A DNA stretch of 64,000 bases, taken from NCBI GenBank assembly GCA_963828755.1, contig CAWHFY010000005.1, positions 1 through 64,000 of the forward strand. Direction: 5' to 3'. How positions within the stretch are numbered: the stretch's first letter is position 1; each line of letters starts with the position of its first letter. This stretch comes from WHSW01 sp963828755 (GTDB lineage Bacteria > Actinomycetota > Thermoleophilia > Solirubrobacterales > 70-9). Position numbers and translations under genes: made by a program. Positions 35,348 through 42,758 of this stretch are shown here, in pieces. Under the pieces are notes generated by a model. That model did no database searches and was not told where the DNA came from. It was given only the letters and a program-made list of their open reading frames with translations.

Positions 35348-36621
35348 CCCTCCTCGGGGCTGGTGATCAATGGCTCGAGGTCGGCAAGCGCGGCGTCCAC
35401 GCCGGCGAGCGCCTCGCTGACGAGATCGTCGGTCATCGAGGTCGCCATCGCAAGCTCGCCCCCGGGACCGAGGTAGACGCCGTGGTTGACCGCGGCCAGG
35501 TGCAGCTGGGCCGAGAGCTCGGTGCTTGCCGACCCGTCGGCGGGGTCGAGCACGTAGACGCCGAACGCCGAGCCGGCGCCGTGCACGACGACGTCGATGC
35601 CTCGCTTCTTCCCAGCCGCCTCGATCCCGGCCCCGAGCTCGGCGCCGAGCCGGTCCATGGTCGCGATCCGCTCGGCGGTCAGGTCCTCGACCGCGATCCT
35701 GCCGGCCGTGCAGCCGATCGGGTTGCCGTTGAAGGAGCCGCCGTGATAGAGCGCGTCACCGCGCCGGTGATCGAAGACCTCCATCATCTCGGCGGAGGCG
35801 CCGATCGCGCCGACCGGAAAGCCGCCCCCGATCCACTTGCCGAGGCAGACCAGGTCGGGGTCGAGGCCGAACTTCTCCGACGAGCCCCCGACCGCGAGGC
35901 GGAACATCAGGCAGTCGTCGATGATGAACAGCGCCCCGGCGGCCTTCGCCATCTCCTCGACCGCCTTGAGGAAGCCATCCGGAGGTGGCGTGACCCGCCC
36001 GGTGTAGGGAACGGGCTCGAGGATCACCGCCGCGATCTGATCGCCGTGCTCGTCGATGCTCGCCCTAAACGACTCCACGTCGCCGAAGTCGGCGAGCAGC
36101 GTGCGGCCCGGAATCTCGCCCTGGCCTTCGAGCCCGGCGGAGAGATCGTCGTAGAAGCCGTGGTATCCGTGCCATGCCTTGAGCAGCAGCGGCCTGCCGG
36201 TCAGATGGCGAGCCAGCTTCACCGCCAGCATCGTCGCCTCGGTGCCGGTGTTGACGAACCTGACGCACTCGGCGGCGTCGATGCGCTCGCTGAGCACCTC
36301 CGCGAACTCGATCTGCGGGCGCGAGGTCCCGGGCCACGCCGTGCCCTTCGCGAGCGCGCTCGCGACCGCCTCCTCGATCGGCGGATAGGCGTTGCCGTGG
36401 ATCAGGCTGAGACCGTTGTTGGCGAAGTCGATGTAGCGGTTGTCGTCGACGTCCCAGAGCATCGACCCGGCGCCGCGCTCGAAGACGACCGGATAGGGGC
36501 GAAAGTAGGAGAAGCTGCGCGAGCTTCCCGCCGGCATCACCGTCTCCGCGCGCGTGATCAGTGCCGCCGAGGTCGGTGTTCGTGCCTCGTATGCAGTGCG
36601 GATGGCATCGGTGGGCGACAT
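35344..36621 (-). CDS. Class III aminotransferase (glutamate-1-semialdehyde aminomutase-like)
   Basis: 425 residues. Class III PLP signatures are present: the N-terminal TRAETVMPAGSSRSFSYFRP and DVDDNRYIDFANNGLS, the FIIDDCLMFRLAVGG Asp, and CLGKWIGGGFPVGAIGA with the PLP Lys. GSA-like members include omega-amino acid and beta-amino acid transaminases. The ATG at 36621 is placed 20 nt after the -10 hexamer of promoter P2 with no ribosome-binding site, and the same ATG is kept in the copy of this promoter before livK. It is the first of nine enzyme genes joined by 4-nt overlaps. Probably removes the amino group of the pathway's amino acid. Confidence 0.9.
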   Translation of the reverse strand: MSPTDAIRTAYEARTPTSAALITRAETVMPAGSSRSFSYFRPYPVVFERGAGSMLWDVDDNRYIDFANNGLSLIHGNAYPPIEEAVASALAKGTAWPGTSRPQIEFAEVLSERIDAAECVRFVNTGTEATMLAVKLARHLTGRPLLLKAWHGYHGFYDDLSAGLEGQGEIPGRTLLADFGDVESFRASIDEHGDQIAAVILEPVPYTGRVTPPPDGFLKAVEEMAKAAGALFIIDDCLMFRLAVGGSSEKFGLDPDLVCLGKWIGGGFPVGAIGASAEMMEVFDHRRGDALYHGGSFNGNPIGCTAGRIAVEDLTAERIATMDRLGAELGAGIEAAGKKRGIDVVVHGAGSAFGVYVLDPADGSASTELSAQLHLAAVNHGVYLGPGGELAMATSMTDDLVSEALAGVDAALADLEPLITSPEEG

Positions 36622-36669
36622 ATCGATCAGTTGGTTTGCAAACCTATCCGTTGTTTCGGGAGGTGTCAA
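36619..36669 (-). promoter_or_regulatory. Promoter P2 with conserved operator, before the aminotransferase gene
   Basis: On the reverse strand TTGACA (36664-36669), a 17-nt spacer, and TAGGTT (36641-36646) form a near-consensus promoter. The 28-nt block 36619-36646, starting at the -10, matches the block at 41414-41441 at 27 of 28 positions and includes the perfect palindrome GGTTTGCAAACC. The -10 covers the livM stop codon. A repressor bound here would block initiation. Confidence 0.8.
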
Positions 36670-37735
36670 CTTCGGCCTTCTCCCCTCGGCTCGGCAGGCG
36701 GGCGGCAACCACGCCGGGCAGCTTCCACTCGAGCTCGCGGCCGTCGGTGAGGCCACGCCGGCGAACGATCAGACCGCCGATCAGAAACACCGCGAGCAGG
36801 GTTGCGCTCAGCCCGGGGCGTTCGCCGATCGTGAACGGCCCCAGGTTCCCCGACTCGATCGAGTCGAAGAGGTTGCTCAGCAGCGAGACCGCGACCGCCC
36901 CGACCACCGCCCCGGCCAGCGACTTGGTGCCGCCGATGACCAGCATCGCGATCGTCAGGAAGGTGATCGAGATGAAGAAGTCGTTGGGGGTGAACGCTCC
37001 CTGGAACTGGGCGTAGAGGAAGCCGCCGATCCCGATCATGAAGCCGCTGAGCACGAAGGCGATCGCCCGCTCGCGGGTGACGTTGATCCCCACCGCCCGG
37101 GCGGCGAAGTCGTCCTCGCGCGAGGCGCGCAATCGCAACCCGGAGCTCGAGCGCTGGTAGACGTAGGCGACGACGATGATCACGCTCGCCCACAGCAGGC
37201 CCGAGGTCATCGTCGTGTTGGTCGGCACGCCGAGCATCGTCCGGCTACCGCGCGTGACCGCATCCCACTCCTGCGCGACCTCGTGGATGATCACCAGCAC
37301 GGCGAACATCGCCAGCGCCGCCGCCAGCGGTGGCACCCGGACGATCGGAAATGCGATCACGGCGGCGAACAACGCCGCCAGCAGGCCGACCACGATCGCG
37401 GCGACCAGGGTCGGCAGCTCCACGCTCGCGAGCCAGTTCGGCAGGTCCGGCAAGAGGAACGCCTTCTGGATCTCGGGAATCGTCACCAGCGCCGTTGCGT
37501 AGGCGCCGATCGCCATGAAGCTCATGTGCCCGAAGGAGAGAATTCCCGAGTTGCCGGCGAACGTGTAGAGGCCGACTACGAGGACCACGTTGACCAGCAT
37601 CTGCGTCACCTCGCGCTGGAAGACAAGCGATCGCGTCTGCGCGAACAGGTAGATCACCAGCAGGCCGAGGCAGAGCCCGAGCGCCGGCCAGATCATCCGC
37701 ATCACGGCGTTGAACGAGATCTGGCCCGATCTCAT
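36644..37735 (-). CDS. Branched-chain amino acid-type ABC permease LivM
   Basis: 363 residues with about nine hydrophobic segments. LivM traits are LVNVVLVVGLYTFAGNSGILSFGHMSFMAIGAYA near the start and the EAA-like loop SREDDFAARAVGINVTRERAIAF, with GGFLYAQFQGAFTPNDFF after it. It pairs with LivH to form the pore of a LIV-type importer. ATG 37735 starts 1 nt after the livH stop. An upstream in-frame start at 37813 would run through livH and is rejected. Its stop codon lies inside promoter P2, so the next operon begins directly at its end. Confidence 0.9.
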   Translation of the reverse strand: MRSGQISFNAVMRMIWPALGLCLGLLVIYLFAQTRSLVFQREVTQMLVNVVLVVGLYTFAGNSGILSFGHMSFMAIGAYATALVTIPEIQKAFLLPDLPNWLASVELPTLVAAIVVGLLAALFAAVIAFPIVRVPPLAAALAMFAVLVIIHEVAQEWDAVTRGSRTMLGVPTNTTMTSGLLWASVIIVVAYVYQRSSSGLRLRASREDDFAARAVGINVTRERAIAFVLSGFMIGIGGFLYAQFQGAFTPNDFFISITFLTIAMLVIGGTKSLAGAVVGAVAVSLLSNLFDSIESGNLGPFTIGERPGLSATLLAVFLIGGLIVRRRGLTDGRELEWKLPGVVAARLPSRGEKAEVDTSRNNG

Positions 37736-37736
37736 C

Positions 37737-38621
37737 TCAGACCCGCTCCAGGCTCGAGCGCAGGATGACCAGGCCCTGCGGGCGGACGGTGAGCACGAGC
37801 AGGACGACGCCATAGACGAAGGCGTCGCGATAGGGACGCAGCGAGAGCGGCAGCACCACCTGGAGGACGACGGTGAGAATGCCGAGCAGATAGCCGCCGT
37901 AGACCGCCCCCTTGAGGCTTCCGAGCCCGCCGATGATCACCGCGATGAAGGCGATCAGGACGGGCGCGGTTCCCATCGCCGGCGTCACCGTGCCGCCCTT
38001 GGCGACGATCAGCAGCGACGCCGTCGCGGCGAGCACGCCCGAGATCGCGAACGCGGCCATGATCACCGTGTTCGCCCGCACGCCGAGCAGGCGCGCGGTG
38101 CTGAAGCTCTCGGCCGCCGCGCGCATCTGAATCCCGATCGAGGTCCGGTTGAAGAACAGCGCCAGCGCCGCAAGCAGAACCGCCGCGGCGACCACGCTGA
38201 CGATGCTGAGCACCGGGATCCGAAGCGAGGCGACGGTGATGCTGTCGCTGAGCCAGTCGGGCAGCGAGACCCCCTTCGCGCGGCCGCCGAAGATCACCAG
38301 CGCCAGGTTCTCCATCAGGAAGCTGACCGCGAAGGAGCTCACCAGCAGGACGGCGGGATCGGCGTTTCGCAGTGGCCGAAACGCGACCAGCTCCAAAAAC
38401 AGGGCGGCGCTGATCACGATCAGGATCGCGCCCAGGAACTGCAGTGGCGCCGGTGCACCGTCGAGGGCCCAGAGCGCGTAGCCGCCGACCATGATCAGCT
38501 GCCCGTGGGCGAAGTTGAGCAGCCGCATGATCCCGAAGATCAGCGCCACGCCGAGCGCGAGCAGCGCGTAGAGGCTGCCGAGGCTGACCGCGTCGATCAC
38601 GTTCTGAGCGACCTCGGTCAT
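37737..38621 (-). CDS. Branched-chain amino acid-type ABC permease LivH
   Basis: 294 residues, about eight membrane helices. LivH pattern: NVIDAVSLGSLYALLALGVAL at the start, RLLNFAHGQLIMVGGYALWA (the NFAHG motif), and the EAA-like GIQMRAAAESFSTARLLGVR, then GGLGSLKGAVYGGYLLGIL. It pairs with LivM in a HAAT-family importer. It follows livF with a 2-nt gap. Substrates of such systems include branched-chain amino acids, amides, urea and aromatic acids, so the transporter type does not define the substrate. Confidence 0.92.
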   Translation of the reverse strand: MTEVAQNVIDAVSLGSLYALLALGVALIFGIMRLLNFAHGQLIMVGGYALWALDGAPAPLQFLGAILIVISAALFLELVAFRPLRNADPAVLLVSSFAVSFLMENLALVIFGGRAKGVSLPDWLSDSITVASLRIPVLSIVSVVAAAVLLAALALFFNRTSIGIQMRAAAESFSTARLLGVRANTVIMAAFAISGVLAATASLLIVAKGGTVTPAMGTAPVLIAFIAVIIGGLGSLKGAVYGGYLLGILTVVLQVVLPLSLRPYRDAFVYGVVLLVLTVRPQGLVILRSSLERV

Positions 38622-38623
38622 CG

Positions 38624-39343
38624 CTACTCCAGGCCCCCGCCCAGATAGGCGCTCTCGACCCGCGAGTCGGCGCGCAGCTCATCCCGGGTGCCGCTGGCGA
38701 CGATCCGCCCGCCGCTGAGGACATAGGTCCGGTCGGCGAAGTCGATCGCCTGGAAGGCGTTCTGCTCGACGAGCAGCACCGTGACCCCGGCGCCACGCAG
38801 GCCCCGCAGCGCCTCGAAGACGACCTCGACCATCTGTGGCGCCAGGCCCAGCGACGGCTCGTCGAGCATCAGCAACTGCGGCTTGCAGAGCAGGGCCCGG
38901 GAGATCGCGAGCATCTGCTGCTCGCCCCCCGAGAGGCTTCCCGCCGGGCCGTGGAGGTAGGGCCGTAGGGCCGGGAAGCGCTCGAGCTCCGCCTCCAGGT
39001 CGGCCGCCGCGTCGTCGCTGCGACCCATGAACGTCGCCAGGCGGAGGTTCTCCTCGACCGTGAGCGAGGTGAAGATCTGCCTGCCCTCCGGGACCAGGGC
39101 CAGGCCCCGGCGGACCAGCCGCTCGGGCGGCGCGCCCCTGGTGTTCGTGTCCTCGAAGCGCACCTCGCCCCCGGACGGGCGAACGACGCCGGCGACCGTG
39201 TTCAGCGTGGTCGTCTTGCCGGCGCCGTTGGGGCCGATCAGGGCGACCGCCTCGTCGCGATCGACCTTGATCGAGATCCCCCTCAGCGCCTGCGTGCCGC
39301 CGTACTCGACCTGCAGATCCTGGATCTCAAGCAGCGGGGTCAT
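38624..39343 (-). CDS. LIV-type ABC transporter ATP-binding protein LivF
   Basis: 239 residues. Walker A LIGPNGAGKTTTLNT, Q-loop LVPEGRQIFTSLTVEENL (the GR-IF-LTV motif is characteristic of LivF), signature LSGGEQQMLAISRAL, Walker B LLMLDEPSLGLAP and H-loop-equivalent VLLVEQNAFQA are intact. It forms the ATPase pair with LivG. The gene overlaps the end of livG by 17 nt, indicating co-translation. It energises uptake through LivH/LivM. Confidence 0.94.
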   Translation of the reverse strand: MTPLLEIQDLQVEYGGTQALRGISIKVDRDEAVALIGPNGAGKTTTLNTVAGVVRPSGGEVRFEDTNTRGAPPERLVRRGLALVPEGRQIFTSLTVEENLRLATFMGRSDDAAADLEAELERFPALRPYLHGPAGSLSGGEQQMLAISRALLCKPQLLMLDEPSLGLAPQMVEVVFEALRGLRGAGVTVLLVEQNAFQAIDFADRTYVLSGGRIVASGTRDELRADSRVESAYLGGGLE

Positions 39344-40133
39344 CGCTCGCCGTGCCGAGATAGGCGGAGATCACCGCCGGGTCGGAGCGCACCTGCTCGG
39401 GCGCGCCGAGGCTGATTGGCACCCCGTGATCGAGGACCAAGATCCGATTGCAGATCCCCATGATCACCCGCATGTCGTGCTCGATCACGAGCACGCCGCA
39501 GTCGAGCCGGGCGGGCAGGTTCGCGATCGTCGCCGCGAGCTCGTCGCTCTCGACCTCGTTCAGCCCCGCCGCCGGCTCGTCCAGGAACAGGAACCGCGGG
39601 CGCATCGCAATCGCGCGGGCGACCTGAAGCCGCCGCTCCTCGCCCGAGGAGAGCGATTGGGCGAAGGCGTCCGCTCGATGCCCGAGGCCGAGCTCGGCGA
39701 GCGCCTCACGGGCGCGCTCGCGGGCATCGGCGCGGCGAACCCCGAGCCCGACCGCGCCGACCTCGACGTTCTCGAACACGGTCAGGTCGGGGAACGAGCG
39801 GCCGCCCTGGAAGGTCCGGGCGAGGCCGGCGGCCGCACGGCGATGCGGCGGGTAATCAGTGACGTCGACGCCGGCGAGCTCGACCCGCCCGGCGGTCGGG
39901 GCCTGGAAGCCGCTGATCGCGTTGACGAGGGTGGTCTTGCCCGCGCCGTTGGGGCCGATCAACCCGTGGACGTCGCCGACGCGGATCTCGAGGTCGACCT
40001 GGTCGACGGCCTTGATGCCCTCGAAATGGACGGCGATCCCGATCGCCTTGCAGCTTGCGACCGACTCGGGAGCCCGAGGCTCCCGAGTCGCGTCCGAGCT
40101 GGGTTGGGTCTCGGGTGTCCCCTCTTCGACCAC
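39327..40133 (-). CDS. LIV-type ABC transporter ATP-binding protein LivG
   Basis: 268 residues from GTG 40133. Walker A LIGPNGAGKTTLVNAISG, the LivG-typical ARTFQGGRSFPDLTVFENV, signature LSSGEERRLQVARAIA, Walker B FLFLDEPAAGLNEVE and VLVIEHDMRVIMGICNRI are present. The first roughly 25 residues are acidic and Pro-rich and lie before the conserved fold, so a later start is possible. It begins 12 nt after the livK stop. Partner of LivF in the importer. Confidence 0.93.
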   Translation of the reverse strand: MVEEGTPETQPSSDATREPRAPESVASCKAIGIAVHFEGIKAVDQVDLEIRVGDVHGLIGPNGAGKTTLVNAISGFQAPTAGRVELAGVDVTDYPPHRRAAAGLARTFQGGRSFPDLTVFENVEVGAVGLGVRRADARERAREALAELGLGHRADAFAQSLSSGEERRLQVARAIAMRPRFLFLDEPAAGLNEVESDELAATIANLPARLDCGVLVIEHDMRVIMGICNRILVLDHGVPISLGAPEQVRSDPAVISAYLGTASDDPAA

Positions 40134-40145
40134 TAACCGAGTGCT

Positions 40146-41366
40146 TCAGCCACTGGGCGTGGGAACCTCGCTCGCGTCCCAGGTGGTCACGAACGATGTC
40201 TTCCCGTTCTGGATCTCCATGATCCGCACGGTCCGGTTGAGGCTGATGTGGAACTCCGGGGTGAACGTCGTCTCGAGCACGAACGGCTCGTCCGTGAACT
40301 GCTCCATCACCGCGGTCATCGCCTCGCCATCGGTCGATCCGGCCTGCTTGATGCCTTCCTCGATCGCCTGCACCGCCGCGTAGCCGCCGAGGAACGCCGA
40401 CACGTCCGGCGGCTTCCCGGCCTCCTTGGTGAAGCGGTCGATGAGGTCGTTGACGCTCTTCTCCGGGTCGTCGCCGTAGATCGACGCCATCGCCGTGAAC
40501 CAGACGTCGCTCAGGCCCGGGACAGCCTCCTTCCAGTACTCACCGTCGAGGTCCGAGCCGCCGACGATCGGGGTGTCGATCCCCGCATCGCGAATCTGCT
40601 TGATCGCCGCCGCGAACCCGGGCTGGAAGCTCGAGACGTAGAGGAAATCGGGCTGCGGGGACAGCTGCGAGATGCGGCTGACCTGCGCGTCGATCGACTG
40701 GTCCTCCTGCTTGAAGGTGTCCTCGCCGACGATCTCACCGCCGAGCCCCTCGAAGCGCTCCTTGAACGCGTCGGTGCCCTGCTTGTTCTGATCAAGCGTG
40801 TCGTCGAGCAGGACGTAGGTCGAGGTCCATTTCTGATCCTTGTAGGTCCACTCGGCCGCCGCGGCGCCCTCGGTGACTCCGGCGAGGCCCATCGTGTAGG
40901 CGAGATTGCCGATTCCCTGCGGACCGAAGGCGGTCGACGCTGCGCAGAGCGAGACCCCGATCTTGCCCGCCTCCTGGGCGACCAGGGCAGCGGGGGAACC
41001 GAGATCGAAGTCGCAGGGGAGCAGCAGCACGTCGGCGCCATCGCTGATCACCTGGGTCGCCGCGTTGCCGGCGAGCTCGGGCTTCGACTTCATGTCCGCC
41101 TCGACGGTCTCGATCGGACGCCCGTCGATACCCCCTTCTGCGTTGATGTCATCGATCGCCAGCTGGGCCATCGTCTGAGCGGGCACGTCATAGGACTCGA
41201 GCACCCCGGTCTTGCCGACGACGAACCCGACCGTGATCGGATCCCCAGAAGCGGCGCTGGTGGTGGAATCGGTTGAGTCGTCGCTACCGCAGGCAGCCAA
41301 CCCGAGCATCGAGACCGTCGCTATCAGCAGTGCTGCACACCTCTGTGACGTCATCCTGGTGGTCAT
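40146..41366 (-). CDS. LIV-type ABC transporter substrate-binding lipoprotein
   Basis: 406 residues. Signal peptide with lipobox ending at Cys26 (LGLAAC), then GSDDSTDSTTSAASGD linker. The periplasmic-binding fold begins ITVGFVVGKTGVLESYDVPA and has LAIDDINAEGGIDGRPIETV, the LivK/AmiC hallmark, with SDGADVLLLPCDFDLGSPAA as the first hinge part. It captures the pathway substrate outside the cell. ATG 41366 follows GAGGGG about 7 nt upstream and overlaps a 17-codon upstream reading frame by ATGA. Promoter P1 lies 70-100 nt upstream. Confidence 0.93.
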   Translation of the reverse strand: MTTRMTSQRCAALLIATVSMLGLAACGSDDSTDSTTSAASGDPITVGFVVGKTGVLESYDVPAQTMAQLAIDDINAEGGIDGRPIETVEADMKSKPELAGNAATQVISDGADVLLLPCDFDLGSPAALVAQEAGKIGVSLCAASTAFGPQGIGNLAYTMGLAGVTEGAAAAEWTYKDQKWTSTYVLLDDTLDQNKQGTDAFKERFEGLGGEIVGEDTFKQEDQSIDAQVSRISQLSPQPDFLYVSSFQPGFAAAIKQIRDAGIDTPIVGGSDLDGEYWKEAVPGLSDVWFTAMASIYGDDPEKSVNDLIDRFTKEAGKPPDVSAFLGGYAAVQAIEEGIKQAGSTDGEAMTAVMEQFTDEPFVLETTFTPEFHISLNRTVRIMEIQNGKTSFVTTWDASEVPTPSG

Positions 41367-41416
41367 CGTGCCCCTCGCTCCCTTGACGGTTGGCGGACGG
41401 TATGCTGACCTTGCAT
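41363..41416 (-). CDS. Possible 17-residue leader peptide upstream of the binding-protein gene
   Basis: The ATG at 41416 is at the same distance from the -10 as the aminotransferase start in promoter P2. It opens 17 codons (MQGQHTVRQPSRERGAR) whose stop overlaps the binding-protein ATG as ATGA, matching the coupling style of the downstream genes. It may be a translated leader that couples ribosomes into livK. It could equally be chance. Confidence 0.35.
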   Translation of the reverse strand: MQGQHTVRQPSRERGAR

Positions 41417-41464
41417 ATCGATCAGTTGATTTGCAAACCTAACGTTCGACCCGGCGGGTGTCAA
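41414..41464 (-). promoter_or_regulatory. Promoter P1 with conserved operator, before the importer genes
   Basis: On the reverse strand TTGACA (41459-41464), a 17-nt spacer and TAGGTT (41436-41441) match P2 exactly. The following block down to 41414 matches P2 at all but one position; GGTTTGCAAATC differs from P2's palindrome by one base. The spacers of P1 and P2 share little sequence, so the conserved block is not a simple recent duplication of the whole region. Confidence 0.8.
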
Positions 41465-41539
41465 GCCGGGCCCGAAACACAACTTTCCGTCGATGCCGAT
41501 CCGATCAGAGACTTCGCCCGATGCCATCCGATACGTGAT

Positions 41540-41545
41540 TAGGTT
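41540..41545 (+). promoter_or_regulatory. -10 element for leaderless TetR gene
   Basis: TAGGTT ends 6 nt before ATG 41552 and shares its hexamer with P1 and P2. No palindrome like GGTTTGCAAACC follows it, so autoregulation by the same operator is not obvious. Confidence 0.45.
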
Positions 41546-41551
41546 GTGACG

Positions 41552-42130
41552 ATGCCGAGACTGGAGTTGGGGGACATCAGGCGCGAGCAGATCTGCCGCA
41601 GCGCCGCCGCCGTGATCGCGGAGCGTGGCTTTCCCGGCTCGACGATGCGGCTCGTCGCCGAGCATGCCGAGGTCAGCACCGGGATGCTCAACCACTACTT
41701 CAGCAACCGCGCCGAGATGCTGCTCGAGACTCTGGTCTTCGTCTCCAAGGGGATGAACGCCCGCTGCGCGGCGGCGATCGAAGGGGTTCCGGCCGGCGAG
41801 GAGCGCATCCGCGCCCTGCTCACGGCGGCTCTGCCGACCGACAACCAGACGACGGTCGCCTGGCGAGTCTGGATCGCGGCCTACGGCGAAGCCGTGCGCT
41901 CCGACCAGCTGCGGACGACGATCGAGAGCCGGCTCGAGCCCTGGTATGAGACCGTCGACTATGCGCTCGCCGGCGCCGATGGCAGCGCGGCGGGGCCGGA
42001 TGTACCGCTCTCGTGGCAGGTCGACGCGCTGCTCAACGGCCTGGCGATCCAGTGGCTCACCGCGAAGGCGGATCTCGAGCTCGAGCAGATCGAGGAGACG
42101 ATCGTCGCCTTCGTCATGAACGGCGACTGA
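41552..42130 (+). CDS. TetR-family regulator (BetI-like), likely regulator of the catabolic locus
   Basis: 192 residues. The N-terminal HTH reads RREQICRSAAAVIAERGFPG, then STMRLVAEHAEVSTGMLNHYFSNRAEML; the GMLNHYF recognition helix is typical of the BetI-like subgroup. The C-terminal ligand domain ends with DALLNGLAIQWLTAKADLEL. It is divergent from livK, 186 nt away, with P1 between, so it is the obvious candidate to bind the shared operator. Start: ATG 41552, 6 nt after TAGGTT; a GTG at 41546 lies directly against the -10 and is less likely. The ligand is presumably the pathway substrate. Confidence 0.88.
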   Translation: MPRLELGDIRREQICRSAAAVIAERGFPGSTMRLVAEHAEVSTGMLNHYFSNRAEMLLETLVFVSKGMNARCAAAIEGVPAGEERIRALLTAALPTDNQTTVAWRVWIAAYGEAVRSDQLRTTIESRLEPWYETVDYALAGADGSAAGPDVPLSWQVDALLNGLAIQWLTAKADLELEQIEETIVAFVMNGD

Positions 42131-42150
42131 CTGACCACAAGGAGGAGCAC

Positions 42151-42528
42151 ATGTCGGAATCGGCGGACGTGATCAAGGACTCTGTGACCAAGGCCAGCCT
42201 CGGACCGGCGCCAATCGATCCGGCGGACATCGTCTCTGGCGAGCCGGAGGGCTCGACGGTGATGCTGAGGCAGTCCGACGACAAGACTCTGCAGAACGGC
42301 GTCTGGCATTGCACACCCGGAACCTTCTATCTCCCCCATAACTACGAGGAGACGATCACGGTGGTCGAAGGCCGCGTCACGGTGACGCCCGAAGGCGGCG
42401 AGCCCACCGAACTGGGCCCAGGAGACACCGCCTTCTTCCCGGCCGGCACCCGGGTGCTGTGGGAGGTCCATGAAACGCTGCGTAAGTCGTGGCACATCTA
42501 CGACGCCGACGGGACCTTGTTCGCGTAG
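42151..42528 (+). CDS. Cupin-fold protein
   Basis: 125 residues. A single cupin barrel with NGVWHCTPGTFYLPHNYEET, VVEGRVTVTPEGGEP and LGPGDTAFFPAGTRVLWEVH. The first cupin motif has His but the usual H-x-H is incomplete, and the later WEVHETLRKSW resembles the DUF861/ureidoglycine-type cupins, which can work on small N-containing acids. A strong AAGGAGG lies 7 nt before ATG 42151. It follows the TetR gene by 20 nt and is probably co-transcribed with it, so it likely belongs to the pathway as a sensor or small enzyme. Exact role unknown. Confidence 0.8.
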   Translation: MSESADVIKDSVTKASLGPAPIDPADIVSGEPEGSTVMLRQSDDKTLQNGVWHCTPGTFYLPHNYEETITVVEGRVTVTPEGGEPTELGPGDTAFFPAGTRVLWEVHETLRKSWHIYDADGTLFA

Positions 42529-42683
42529 TCCGTCGGTTCAACGCGCGTCACCCAGGACTCCCCGCCGCCGCGTAAACATTCGCGCCGGCGGGCTCACCCG
42601 GTCACGATCGAGAGGATTCTCCTCCGGCTTACGCCGGGATGGCGCGCCTCGCGCCTCTAGCTGTCCTGACCTGGCCTATATAG

Positions 42684-42748
42684 CGGAGGGGGAGGGATTC
42701 GAACCCTCGATGGACGAAGACGCCCATAACGGTTTTGAGACCGGTTTA
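42684..42748 (-). tRNA. 3' fragment of a class II tRNA (Ser/Leu-like), 5' half missing
   Basis: On the reverse strand an anticodon-arm-like ACCGGTCTCAAAACCG is followed by a long variable arm (ATGGGCG/CGTCCAT), a perfect T-arm (GAGGG TTCGAAT CCCTC) and CCCCTCC with discriminator G. The matching 5' acceptor strand GGAGGGG is absent; the stop of the TPP gene lies there instead. Against a serine tRNA the anticodon loop lacks one base. It is either an attachment-site remnant of a tRNA-integrated element or a tRNA damaged in assembly. The rest of 42529-42758 shows nothing else clear. Confidence 0.45.
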
Positions 42749-42758
42749 CGCCGCCCGC

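Noticed and set aside
36619..41445. Conserved peptide FANQLIDM upstream of both the aminotransferase and the binding-protein gene
   Set aside because: The match comes from the shared promoter/operator DNA read in the same frame. The residues lie before the transcript start, so they are not translated.
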